Notes: generated by a model from the letters alone, not told the origin. A DNA stretch of 64,000 nt from AP-15 sp963774345 (GCA_963774345.1 CAVZFB010000047.1:62001-126000); one strand, 5' to 3'; shown: positions 45,703 to 54,659, counted from the first letter of the stretch. Translations and numbers: made by a program.

Positions 45703-46692
45703 TCACGCCTTCAGTTCGCGCTTGATCTCGCTCAAGAAACGCCAGTCGGTGCCGTTGGCAATGATCTGCTGCGGGGTGCTTTTGATCATGCCCAGCTCGT
45801 GCATTCGCAGCGCATAAAAGCGCACTGTGTCTTCGGCGTCGTATTCCCGCCAAGCGCCGTAGGGGTTCTCGGCCACTGCCTGCACCGCATAGTCATATCG
45901 TTTGGCAAAGCCGCCTTCGACAATCAGCCGACCCGCCAGTTCGGGCCTGTTGGCGCACAGGTCAGCGGCTTTCAGGACAGCGCGGATCACGCGCTTCGTC
46001 GCCACCGGATATCGTGCGGCGTACTCCCGGTTTGCCGCCATCATGCAGCAGAAATACTGCGACCAAGGCGGATCCTCGGCGGTCCTCAGGATGACATGGC
46101 CGACCTTGCGCGCGTGCACTTCCTGTACGTTGGGCGGAAACGCCAGATATGCGTCGAGTTTGCCCTCGGCGAACAGGTCCACAGGTCTGGCAGCGGGGTC
46201 GTCGACCAGGTTGAGGTCCTTTTTCGGGTCGAGCCCGACATAGGCAGCGATCAGCGAGAGCCAGCGTGTATCATCCGCGCCTATGCGCTTCCCTTTCAGG
46301 TCGGCGAGCCCGCGAATGTCGCCATGGGCGAACAGCTCATAGCAGCCGGCATGCACACCGGAGACGATGGTGATCGGCAGCCCACGATCGATCGCGATGG
46401 CGTGCTCGAACGCCAAGTTCGATTGGAAATGCAACTTGCCGCGCCCGAGTTCTTCCTGTTGGGTTTGGAAGGTCGTGTCCACGTAGCGGATATCGGTAAA
46501 CCCCTCGGCGCGCAGCAACGCCTCGCAGACATATTGCGGGGCAAAACAGATGACCGGCAGCTTGCCGAACCGGACGGTGGTGGTGTCCAGCGCCGGCTCG
46601 GCTGCCCACCCGCGCCGTGGCGGCAGGATACCCGCGGCGCCGGCCAATGAGAGCGTGGTCAGCAATCGGCGGCGTGTCAGCGTCGGTGTCAT
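45703..46692 (-). CDS. NMT1/THI5-like solute-binding protein, paralogue 4
   Basis: A 329-residue exported protein with twin-arginine leader TRRRLLTTLSLAGAAGIL. It is the most divergent of the four copies (QSNLAFEHAIAIDRGLP, VHARKVGHVIL) but keeps all five cysteines (ICFAP, GCYELF, FCCM, DLC). GAGGAGG precedes the ATG at 46692. It is the first binding-protein gene in the block, 130 bases downstream of the truncated receiver; this is the largest gap in the block and may contain an internal promoter. Confidence 0.88.
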   Translation of the reverse strand: MTPTLTRRRLLTTLSLAGAAGILPPRRGWAAEPALDTTTVRFGKLPVICFAPQYVCEALLRAEGFTDIRYVDTTFQTQQEELGRGKLHFQSNLAFEHAIAIDRGLPITIVSGVHAGCYELFAHGDIRGLADLKGKRIGADDTRWLSLIAAYVGLDPKKDLNLVDDPAARPVDLFAEGKLDAYLAFPPNVQEVHARKVGHVILRTAEDPPWSQYFCCMMAANREYAARYPVATKRVIRAVLKAADLCANRPELAGRLIVEGGFAKRYDYAVQAVAENPYGAWREYDAEDTVRFYALRMHELGMIKSTPQQIIANGTDWRFLSEIKRELKA

Positions 46693-46822
46693 TGGGTTTC
46701 CTCCTCGGGCCTTCTGCTCGTATTCGGATTGGTTAGAAGTGCTCTGCGCACTGTGATTGCGCGAGGCCGGGATCGATCGCCAAAGCAACCTCAGCAATCA
46801 TCTCCGACAGTATCTTCCCTTG

Positions 46823-46930
46823 TCAGGCGTCGACGGCTTCGATCAGTTCGTAACCGACGCTCGACAAAAGATCGCGGATGATCTTGCGATTGTCCTCGGT
46901 GTTTTCGACGACCAGGATGCGCTTGGTCAT
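46823..46930 (-). pseudogene. Truncated DivK-like receiver remnant
   Basis: A 35-codon reading frame, MTKRILVVENTEDNRKIIRD then LLSSVGYELIEAVDA, ends in TGA. It copies the start of the intact receiver at 40138-40512 with one change (Asp10 to Asn) before the sequences part at VDG/VDA. It has no phospho-acceptor Asp53. Its ATG overlaps the stop of the giant kinase (ATGA), exactly as the intact receiver overlaps its kinase. It is therefore the remains of a duplicated kinase-receiver module. Confidence 0.85.
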
Positions 46931-49900
46931 GCCGCCTCCTCCAATGCCGGCTCGACGTGGACCGGCAATACGACGCGGAAGGTCGACCCCGCGCCCAGCA
47001 CCGAATCGACCGAGATCAACCCGCCCTGCATCTCGACCATCCGCTTCGAAATCGCCAAGCCGAGCCCAGTCCCGCCCTTTTTGCGCGTGTCGGTATTTTC
47101 GATCTGCTGGAACTCGCCAAAGATCCGCTCCTGATCGGCGTCGGCGATGCCCGGCCCTGTATCGCGCACGGTCAGCACGAACTGGCCATTGGCAGCCGAG
47201 GCGTTGATCTCCACCTCGCCCGCATCGGTGAATTTGATCGCATTGCCGGCCAGGTTGAGCAGCACCTGCGAAACCCGCCGCGCGTCGCCGTGCGCCATTG
47301 GCATGCCGTCCTGGATGATTGCGGTAAACTTCAGCCCCTTGGCCGCGGCCAATGGCTCGGTCGCGGTGACGACCGAGCGAACCACCTCGGCGAGCGCATA
47401 ATCCTCCAAGGTCAAGGCGAGCTGACCCGCTTCGATCTTGGCGAGGTCAAGCACATCGTTGATCAATGCCAACAGATGCTTGCCGTTGTTTTGCACGCGA
47501 TCGAGAACGCCCTGCGCCTTCTCCGGCAATACGCCGTAAATGCCGTCGACCAGCAGTTCCGCATAGCCGAGGATCGCGTTCAGCGGCGTGCGCAGCTCGT
47601 GGCTCATATTGGCGAGGAACTGCGATTTGTGCTCGCTCGCCAGCGCCAATTGCTCGCTTTTGTCGGCGATTTCGCGGAACAGCCGGGCGTTCTGAATCGC
47701 CAATACCGACTGGCTGGCGAGGGTCTGCATCAGCCGCACCGTCTCGGCGGGGAATTCGCCGGCCTCGCGGCGCTGCAACACCAGCGCGCCGAAGATCCGC
47801 TCGGGGCCAACGAGCGGCACGATCAGCACGCTGCGCAAGCCCGCGGCGAGGCTCGCGTCGCGCAGCGGCGTGCTCGGCAGCTCGGCGAGATCGGTGAGCT
47901 GGATCGGAGTGCGCCGCAACGCCGCCTCGCTCATCGCTGTCTCGGTCTCGGCAATGCTCAGATCGCCGACCGAGCCCAACAACGCCTCGTCCCACCCCAC
48001 CGCCTCGACCAGCCGGAAGGCGCGCTCTGCCCGGATGTAGCGAAAGATCGCTCCGGCGGTCGCCCAGGTCACCCCGAGCGAGGCGGTGAGAATCGTCGAC
48101 AACACGGCGCTCAGATCAAGCGTCGAGCTGACCGCCCGCCCGACCTCGCCCAGCATTTTCAGCTCTTCCACCGAGCGCCCGAGCTCTGCAGTGCGCTCCC
48201 GCAACTCGTCGAACAGTCGCGCGTTCTCGATCGCGATCACCGCCTGATCGGCAAAGGTCGTGACCAGCGCGACCTCCCTTTCGCTGAACGGTTCGACCCG
48301 GTCGCGCGCCATGGCGATCACACCGATCGGCGCACCCTCGCGCAATAGCGGAACACCGAGCATCGTCCGGGCGCGGGCGAGGCTTGCCTCGTCCTTGACG
48401 GCGTAGAGCGGATCGGCCATCGCATCGGCGATCTGGACGGCTCGGCCTTCGAACGCAGCGCGGCCGACCACCGTGCCGGGGCCGGCCAGGATGGGGGTAC
48501 GCATTTCGATTTCCTGATAGGCGGGTTCGAGCCCGCGTCCGACCGCCCAACGATAGACGCCGTCCTCGAGGCGGAAGATACTCCCCATATGGGCGCGGCA
48601 CAGGCGCAGCGCCGTCTCGATCACATTCTCCAGCACCGGGCCGAGATCGAAAGTCGATTGGCTGATGACCTTAAGCACGTCGCTGGTCGCAGTCTGGTAT
48701 TCGAGAGACTCTTCGAGATCGCCCGTGCGCTGCCGCAGCTCCGTGATCAGCCGCGCATTCTCCATTGCGATCACCGCCTGCGCCGCGAAGTTCTCCAGTA
48801 GCGCGATCTGCTTGCCGGAGAACGGCTGTACCTCCGTTCGGTAAATGACGATATCGCCAAGAAACCTGCTGTCCCTTCGCAGCGGCACTGCAAGCAAGGT
48901 ACGGCCGCCGCCCACCTCGACCAGGGTGCGGCGGGTCGGGTCACCAGATCGGTAGGCCGCGTCTTCGGCAACATCCGCGATGTGAACCACAGGCTCGCCG
49001 GCCAGCAGCCGGCCATGTGCGTTGTCTGGGCCGACCGGATGTGGACCTCGAGTCAAGAACTCCGCAAACCGGTGTGGCACCCCGCGCAGCGCAGCCGCCT
49101 GGACGTGCTCGCCATCGTAGGTCCACAGGACCCCAAACGCGGCCCCACAAAGCGTGAGGGCCTTCTGCAGCATCGCATCGAACACCGGAGCGAGATCGCC
49201 GGGCGAGGAGTTGATGACCTGCAAGACCTCGGCGGTTGCGGTCTGCTGCTCCAGGGCCTCGCGCGTCTCGGTGATCAGCCGCGCATTTTCCATCGCGATC
49301 ACCGCTTGGGCGGCGAAATTCTGCAATAGAGCGATCTGCTTGTCAGAGAACGGGCGGACTTCCTGGCGATAGGCCGTGATCGCGCCGAGCACCGTATTGT
49401 CTTTGCGAAGCGGCACCGCGACCGTGCTACGAGCTTTGCCCAGTTCGAGAAGCGCACGGAGCGCTGGATCTCCTCCGCCGTAAGCCTCGTTGGCGGCAAC
49501 GTCGACAAAGTGAGCGACGCTTTCTCCGGCGGCAACGCGTCCGAGCCCGCTAAATGGCACCGGCCGGAGCGGTGCTTGTGATAGGAACCCGGCGTACGCT
49601 TCGGGGACCTGCTGTAGCGCGACCGCATTGAACCTTTCGCCGTCATAAGTCCACAATGTGCCGAACGCGGCGTCGCAGAAGCGGGTGGCCTTGTCGAGGA
49701 CGGCATTGAACACGGGCGCGAGGTCGCCGGGCGATGAATTGATGACCTGCAATACCTCGGCGGTCGCGGTCTGCTGCTCCAAGGCCTCGCGCGTCTCGGT
49801 CAAGAGCCGAGCGTTCTCCATCGCGATCACCGCTTGCGCCGCAAAGTTCTGCAACAGCGCGATTTGCTTTCCCGTGAACGACCGCACCTCCTGCCGGTAA

Positions 49901-52900
49901 ACAACGAACACGCCTAGTGCGACATCTTCTTTGCGTAGGGGGATCAGCAATATAGTGCGGATATTATTGAGCCGGAGTTGCTCGTATATCTCGGGTACTA
50001 CCTTATAGCCCTCTTCTATGAGCGCATCGGTGATTTGAACAAAATGCTCGCCTGCGAGAACCCGCCCGAGAGGCTCGTCGGGGCTGGGTCGCCTTGGGCC
50101 CGCACGGTGGAACCACGCCGCAACGTCCCTTTGCCCTCGACTTACGAAGGGATGCAGGAACTCACCGTCATAGGTCCAGAGATGTCCGTAGGCGGCCCCG
50201 CATAGTCGCGTTGCCCTCTCCAGCATCGCGTCGAACACCGGGGCGAGATCGCCGGGCGAGGAATTGATGACCTGCAATACCTCGGCGGTCGCGGTCTGCT
50301 GCTCCAGCGCCTCGCGCGTCTCGCCGAGCAGCCGCGCATTCTCCATCGCGATCACCGCCTGCGCAGCGAAGTTCTGCAGCAGCGCGATCTGTTTGACAGA
50401 AAATGGCCGCACCTCCTGGCGGTAGATCCTGATGTAACCGAGAACTTCCTCGTGTTTAAGAAGCGGGACGATTAGGCCGGTCCGCGCGCCGCCGAGATCG
50501 ACCAACGCTCGTCGATGCGGATCTCCTGCCCGATAGGGCTTCTCGTCGGCAAGATCGGAAACGTGGATGACGCGCTCGCCGGCCAATATGCGCGCCCGTC
50601 CAGTTCCCGCGCTCGCCAACGGCGCGTTATGTTCCAGGAATTCCGCATAACGAGCGGGGACGCCGCGATACGCCATAGGGCGGAAACGATCCCCGTCATA
50701 TGTCCATAGGGTGCCGAAAGCGGCTCCGCACAGGTGCATCGCCTTTTCGAGCATTGCGTCGAACACAGGGGCGAGGTCGCCGGGCGAGCTATTGATGACT
50801 TGCAGCACCTCGGCGGTCGCGGTCTGCTGCTCCAATGCCTCGCGCGTCTCGGTCAAGAGCCGCGCGTTCTCCATCGCGATCACCGCCTGCGCTGCAAAGT
50901 TCTGCAACAGCGCGATTTCTTTCTCGGAGAACGGGCGCACCTCTTGGCGGTATATCGCGATGCACCCGAGAAGCGATTTCTCTTTGCGAAGCGCTACCCA
51001 AATCATGGTACGCGCTCCCCCCAAATCAGCGAGCGCGCGTCGCAACGGAAAGCGGAGCGCATCTGTGCGGATATCTATGACCTGACTTGCGGACTCGCCG
51101 CGAACCAATTGTTCCATTGCGCTTCCGGGCAACGGTCGGACGGGCTCTCGGTAGTACTCAAGGAGCGCTGGCGGGAAGCCACGCGTCGCCGTGCAAGGGA
51201 AGCACTCGCCGTCATAGGTAAAGAGGGCGCCAAAGGCCGCGCCGCACAACGCCAGCGCCTTTTCCAGCATTGCATCGAACACCGGGGCGAGGTCGCCGGG
51301 CGAGGAGTTGATGACCTGCAATACCTCGGCCGTCGCGGTCTGCTGCTCCAATGCTTCGCGCGTCTCGGTAATGAGCCGCGCATTCTCCATCGCAATAACC
51401 GCCTGCGCGGCGAAATTCTGCAATAGCACAATCTGTTTGTCGGAAAACGGCCGGATTTCTTGCCGATAGATCAGGATCACTCCGACGACCGCCTTGTCTT
51501 TGCGCAGCGGTATGGCAAGTCCGGTGCGCGCGCCGCCGAGATCGACCAATGCGCGTCGGTCGGGATCTCCCGCCCGATACAACTCCTCGTCGGCGAGATC
51601 GACCACCTGGGCAAACGGCTCGCCGTGAAATGCCCGCCCCGAAAGCGATGTATGCGGAAGGATGACAGCCGGCCCGACCGCCGCGGCGTCGAGATGCTCC
51701 GCGTAGCCGGCAGGAACGCCCCGATACGCGACGGGCCGGAAGCGGTCCGCCTCGATTGTCCACAGCGTGCCGAAGGCGGCCTCGCACAGACGCATTGCCT
51801 TTTCGAGCATCGCATCGAACACCGGCGCGAGATCGCCAGGTGAGGAATTGATGACCTGCAATACCTCGGCGGTCGCGGTCTGCTGCTCCAATGCCTCGCG
51901 CGTCTCGTTGATGAGCCGCGCATTCTCCATCGCGATCACCGCCTGCGCCGCGAAGTTCTGCAATAGCGCGATTTCTTTTTCGGAGAACAGGCGTACCTCG
52001 CGGCGAGCCGATGCAATCATCCCAAGAAACGCATCGTCTCGCCGCAGTGGCACGAACAGCACAGTGCGGATCCCATCAATCTCCGCGGCCGTCCGGAACG
52101 CGATCTGATCGATCTGCGCCGCATCGGCGATTTGCGCGAAACGCTGACCCTCAAGCAAGGCCCGAGCCGCCGGCGAGTCGGCAGCCCGATAGCCCTGCCG
52201 TAGCGTTTCGGCGAACCTGTCCGATGCCCCGTGCACCGCGACCGCATGAAAGCGCTCGCCGTCGTAGAGCTCAAGGGCGGCATGGTCGACGCCGCAAACC
52301 CGTTGTGCCTTATCGAGTATCGCGTCGAAAACCGGCGCGAGATCGCCAGGCGACGAATTGATGACCTGCAATACCTCGGCGGTCGCAATCTGCTGCTCCA
52401 ATGCCTCGCGCGTCTCGGTCAGGAGCCGCACATTCTCGATCGCGATGACCGCCTGGTCGGCAAACGTGGTCACCAACGCGATCTGTTTGTCGGTAAACGG
52501 CCGGGCTTCCTGCCGGTAGATCGTAAAGGCACCCAGCAGCTTGTCGTCTTTTCGCAACGATACCGCGACGACAACCTGGGCGCCCGCAGCATCAACCAAG
52601 GCTCGACGGTGCTGGTCACCGGATTGATAAAGCAGGTCCGCGCCGAGGTTGGTGATGTGCACAACATGCTCGCCGGCTACCAAACGACCGCGCGTTGTTT
52701 CCGGCGAGGTCGGACGCTGCGGACCCGACATCGTATCCAGAAACGCCTTTGGCACGCCCCGTTGCGCGGCGACTTCGAAAAACTCGCCATCGTAATTCCA
52801 GAGAATGCCGTAGGGCGCCCCACAAAGATGCAGCGCCTTTTCCAGCATTGCGTCGAACACCGGCGCGAGGTCGCCCGGCGACGAGTTAATGACCTGCAGT

Positions 52901-53559
52901 ACTTCGGCGGTCGCAGTCTGCTGCTCCAAGGCTTGGCGCGTCTCGGTAATCAGCCGCGCGTTCTCCATTGCAATGACCGCCTGTGCCGCGAAGTTCTGCA
53001 ACAGCGCGATCTGCTTGTCGGTGAACGGCCGCACCTCGCGCCGGCCGATCATGAAGGCTCCGACCGAAGCACCGTCCTTGACCAAGGGGACCCCCACGAG
53101 GCTGCGAACGCCACCATGTTCGACCGCCCCTCTCGCGACTGGATCGCCCGCCTGATAGAGCTCGTTCTCGATTAGGTTCGGAACGTGCAACAGCCGCCCG
53201 CTGCGCATGGTTTCTCGTACCGCTTCGGGGGCGCCCAGGTCGGCGTGTTCGCGCTCGCGCAGCACTGCGCTAAATTCAGGGGTATTCCCATGGCTCGCTG
53301 CGAGCCGCGCGCGGTCTCCGTCAAGGGTCCACAGGGCGCCTTGGATACCCCCGCATAGACGAATTGCTTTTTCGAGCATCGCCTCGAACACCGGGGCGAG
53401 GTCACCCGGCGAGGAGTTGATGACCTGCAGTACCTCGGCGGTCGCAGTCTGCTGGTCGCGCGCTTCTTTGAGTTCGATGTGGCAGGCGTCGAGCTGACGC
53501 CGCAATTCGGCGTTAGCTCTTTCGAGCTCGGCCAATTGGTCGTCGATCGTCGCAGCCAT
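46927..53559 (-). CDS. Giant cytosolic histidine kinase with 11 tandem GAF domains
   Basis: A 2210-residue soluble kinase. A short coiled coil (IDDQLAELERANAELRRQLD) is followed by nine closely related GAF units of about 175 residues, each led by the helix TAEVLQVINSSPGDLAP and ended by NFAAQAVIAMENARL (or a close variant). A tenth, diverged GAF starts TSDVLKVISQSTFDLGPV, and an eleventh starts EVGRAVSSTLDLSAVL. The kinase core has LANMSHELRTPLNAILGYAE, NLAGNAIKF and GGTGLGLAISKRM. GAF domains bind small ligands such as cyclic nucleotides or sense redox. The start at 53559 is the best of several; no membrane segment is present. The frame is intact throughout. Confidence 0.92.
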   Translation of the reverse strand: MAATIDDQLAELERANAELRRQLDACHIELKEARDQQTATAEVLQVINSSPGDLAPVFEAMLEKAIRLCGGIQGALWTLDGDRARLAASHGNTPEFSAVLREREHADLGAPEAVRETMRSGRLLHVPNLIENELYQAGDPVARGAVEHGGVRSLVGVPLVKDGASVGAFMIGRREVRPFTDKQIALLQNFAAQAVIAMENARLITETRQALEQQTATAEVLQVINSSPGDLAPVFDAMLEKALHLCGAPYGILWNYDGEFFEVAAQRGVPKAFLDTMSGPQRPTSPETTRGRLVAGEHVVHITNLGADLLYQSGDQHRRALVDAAGAQVVVAVSLRKDDKLLGAFTIYRQEARPFTDKQIALVTTFADQAVIAIENVRLLTETREALEQQIATAEVLQVINSSPGDLAPVFDAILDKAQRVCGVDHAALELYDGERFHAVAVHGASDRFAETLRQGYRAADSPAARALLEGQRFAQIADAAQIDQIAFRTAAEIDGIRTVLFVPLRRDDAFLGMIASARREVRLFSEKEIALLQNFAAQAVIAMENARLINETREALEQQTATAEVLQVINSSPGDLAPVFDAMLEKAMRLCEAAFGTLWTIEADRFRPVAYRGVPAGYAEHLDAAAVGPAVILPHTSLSGRAFHGEPFAQVVDLADEELYRAGDPDRRALVDLGGARTGLAIPLRKDKAVVGVILIYRQEIRPFSDKQIVLLQNFAAQAVIAMENARLITETREALEQQTATAEVLQVINSSPGDLAPVFDAMLEKALALCGAAFGALFTYDGECFPCTATRGFPPALLEYYREPVRPLPGSAMEQLVRGESASQVIDIRTDALRFPLRRALADLGGARTMIWVALRKEKSLLGCIAIYRQEVRPFSEKEIALLQNFAAQAVIAMENARLLTETREALEQQTATAEVLQVINSSPGDLAPVFDAMLEKAMHLCGAAFGTLWTYDGDRFRPMAYRGVPARYAEFLEHNAPLASAGTGRARILAGERVIHVSDLADEKPYRAGDPHRRALVDLGGARTGLIVPLLKHEEVLGYIRIYRQEVRPFSVKQIALLQNFAAQAVIAMENARLLGETREALEQQTATAEVLQVINSSPGDLAPVFDAMLERATRLCGAAYGHLWTYDGEFLHPFVSRGQRDVAAWFHRAGPRRPSPDEPLGRVLAGEHFVQITDALIEEGYKVVPEIYEQLRLNNIRTILLIPLRKEDVALGVFVVYRQEVRSFTGKQIALLQNFAAQAVIAMENARLLTETREALEQQTATAEVLQVINSSPGDLAPVFNAVLDKATRFCDAAFGTLWTYDGERFNAVALQQVPEAYAGFLSQAPLRPVPFSGLGRVAAGESVAHFVDVAANEAYGGGDPALRALLELGKARSTVAVPLRKDNTVLGAITAYRQEVRPFSDKQIALLQNFAAQAVIAMENARLITETREALEQQTATAEVLQVINSSPGDLAPVFDAMLQKALTLCGAAFGVLWTYDGEHVQAAALRGVPHRFAEFLTRGPHPVGPDNAHGRLLAGEPVVHIADVAEDAAYRSGDPTRRTLVEVGGGRTLLAVPLRRDSRFLGDIVIYRTEVQPFSGKQIALLENFAAQAVIAMENARLITELRQRTGDLEESLEYQTATSDVLKVISQSTFDLGPVLENVIETALRLCRAHMGSIFRLEDGVYRWAVGRGLEPAYQEIEMRTPILAGPGTVVGRAAFEGRAVQIADAMADPLYAVKDEASLARARTMLGVPLLREGAPIGVIAMARDRVEPFSEREVALVTTFADQAVIAIENARLFDELRERTAELGRSVEELKMLGEVGRAVSSTLDLSAVLSTILTASLGVTWATAGAIFRYIRAERAFRLVEAVGWDEALLGSVGDLSIAETETAMSEAALRRTPIQLTDLAELPSTPLRDASLAAGLRSVLIVPLVGPERIFGALVLQRREAGEFPAETVRLMQTLASQSVLAIQNARLFREIADKSEQLALASEHKSQFLANMSHELRTPLNAILGYAELLVDGIYGVLPEKAQGVLDRVQNNGKHLLALINDVLDLAKIEAGQLALTLEDYALAEVVRSVVTATEPLAAAKGLKFTAIIQDGMPMAHGDARRVSQVLLNLAGNAIKFTDAGEVEINASAANGQFVLTVRDTGPGIADADQERIFGEFQQIENTDTRKKGGTGLGLAISKRMVEMQGGLISVDSVLGAGSTFRVVLPVHVEPALEEAA
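48760..53450 (-). repeat. Nine tandem ~525-base GAF-linker repeats
   Basis: The DNA word for VINSSPG (seen as TTGATGACCTGCA or a close variant on the plus strand) recurs near 49211, 49739, 50264, 50792, 51308, 51848, 52358, 52885 and 53417. The intervals are 510-540 bases, all close to multiples of three. Linker segments are almost identical at the DNA level, while the GAF cores between them differ. This is a coding minisatellite, not a CRISPR or structural array. Confidence 0.9.
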
Positions 53560-53790
53560 CCGATCACCGCATCGCGCTGAGCACCTACCGCGCAACATAG
53601 CACCAAATGGCGGCTTCTCTCGCGTTTGTGCCTGCGGGCGGAGGCTCGGCGTACCTGTTCCACCCATAGAATTGACGAATTGGCAGTCCATATTTGCGGC
53701 GAGCACACGACCGATCGAAAGGCAGCGACCGAACTACCCGCTTTGAAATCAAAGCCGATAACAACCTGAAGATGTGATCTCGCTGCTGAT

Positions 53791-53808
53791 TTGCTGCAAG
53801 TGCAGCAA
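53791..53808. promoter_or_regulatory. 18-base perfect palindrome, CTGC-N4-GCAG type
   Basis: TTGCTGCAAGTGCAGCAA has 8-base arms TTGCTGCA/TGCAGCAA around AG. It resembles the TGC-rich sites before the phasin gene in this window. It is about 230 bases upstream of the giant kinase start and about 100 before the antitoxin. Confidence 0.55.
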
Positions 53809-53882
53809 GCGGCTCACACGTACACAGCTACTGATTGTGTCAAGCGGCGCCTGAGCAGGTCCGCTGGGCCGGTCGATTGACA

Positions 53883-53904
53883 AAGTGGCTTCTAGAGGCC
53901 ACTT
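53883..53904. promoter_or_regulatory. Antitoxin operator
   Basis: Arms AAGTGGC (53883-53889) and GCCACTT (53898-53904) flank TTCTAGAG. The whole 22-base site is a palindrome with one mismatched pair. It follows directly after a TTGACA and ends seven bases before the antitoxin ATG, the expected place for autorepression by a Phd/VapB-type dimer. Confidence 0.65.
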
Positions 53905-53911
53905 CATTTCC

Positions 53912-54220
53912 ATGCAAAAGGTCGGCCTCAAAACCCTGAAAAACAAGCTGAGCGAGTATGTCAGGCTCGCGGCGTCGGGCGAGACTATCGTCATCACCGA
54001 CCGCGGCCGCACGGTCGCCGAGATCGTCCCGCCGCATCATCATCTTCCTACCGGCGAAGGACGGCCGCTATCTGCATTTGAACTCCGAGGCATGCGCGAG
54101 GGTTGGCTCAGGCCGGCGACCATTCGCGATGGCTCCCCCCCGCCCAGCAAGCCAGTGGAAGGCTTGACGTTCGACCAGCTGATGGCTGACTTGGCCAAGG
54201 ACCGAGAAGATCGCTGGTGA
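53912..54220 (+). CDS. vapB: Phd/YefM-type antitoxin (VapB-like)
   Basis: A 102-residue protein. The first 50 residues form the Phd/YefM DNA-binding domain (MQKVGLKTLKNKLSEYVRLA, then GETIVITDRGRTVAEIVP). The C-terminal part is disordered and ends in a helix (TFDQLMADLAKDREDRW), which would wrap the toxin. The start at 53912 is preferred because it gives the family N-terminus; a GTG at 53885 would place the operator within the gene. The TGA overlaps the toxin start. Confidence 0.9.
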   Translation: MQKVGLKTLKNKLSEYVRLAASGETIVITDRGRTVAEIVPPHHHLPTGEGRPLSAFELRGMREGWLRPATIRDGSPPPSKPVEGLTFDQLMADLAKDREDRW

Positions 54221-54603
54221 TCTATACGGATAGCTCCGTTGCTCTTGCGCATCTGTTTCGCGAACCGCGCCGCCCGGTTGATTCGTTTTGGAACCAGCCT
54301 TTGATTTCCAGCAAGCTCCTTCAATACGAGGTGTGGAACCGCGTGAACGCGTATGGGCTGGCGGTCTCGCACAGCCATGAGGCGCAGCAACTCTTGATAC
54401 GAATCGTCTTGATTGAACTCGATGAACCGGCGCTGTCCCGAGCGCCGGCACCGTTTCCGGTCGCGGTTCGAACCCTTGACGCGCTGCATCTGGCGACGAT
54501 GGACTTCATCGGCAGAGGGGGTGAGCCGGTCGAACTCGCCAGCTACGACAATCGGCTGCTGACCGCGGCGCGGGCGCTTGGGATTGCGATCGTTCCGTTG
54601 TGA
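54217..54603 (+). CDS. vapC: PIN-domain ribonuclease toxin (VapC-like)
   Basis: A 128-residue PIN-domain protein. The four acidic residues of the active site are present: Asp5 (IYTDSSVAL), Glu38 (QYEVWNR), Asp88 (TLDALHLAT) and Asp111 (SYDNRLL). VapC toxins cleave tRNA or rRNA. The GTG start overlaps the antitoxin stop (GTGA), so the pair is translationally coupled. The lepA start follows 57 bases downstream. Confidence 0.91.
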   Translation: MIYTDSSVALAHLFREPRRPVDSFWNQPLISSKLLQYEVWNRVNAYGLAVSHSHEAQQLLIRIVLIELDEPALSRAPAPFPVAVRTLDALHLATMDFIGRGGEPVELASYDNRLLTAARALGIAIVPL

Positions 54604-54659
54604 CGCCATCGGCCGCCCGCGTTGATCCCGGGCAGCGCCGACCCTATGTTCGCGCTCGT

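Larger units (their letters stand above)
53560..53911. other. Regulatory intergenic region between giant kinase and toxin-antitoxin genes
   Basis: These 352 bases lie between divergent genes and should hold the promoter of the kinase block and that of the toxin-antitoxin pair. Visible elements are an 18-base palindrome (53791-53808), a TTGACA at 53877-53882 that is a likely -35 box of the antitoxin, and an antitoxin operator (53883-53904). No gene was recognised. Confidence 0.55.

Noticed and set aside
43637..45853. A 738-codon open frame that would fuse two binding proteins
   Set aside because: It reads through a stop-free but non-homologous stretch between the frame error in paralogue 3 and the GTG start of paralogue 2. 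Each gene has its own leader and ribosome site.
48760..53450. Regular repeats of 510-540 bases that might be a CRISPR-like or non-coding array
   Set aside because: The spacing is far too long for CRISPR, the phase is a multiple of three and the repeats encode the linker helices between GAF domains in one intact frame.
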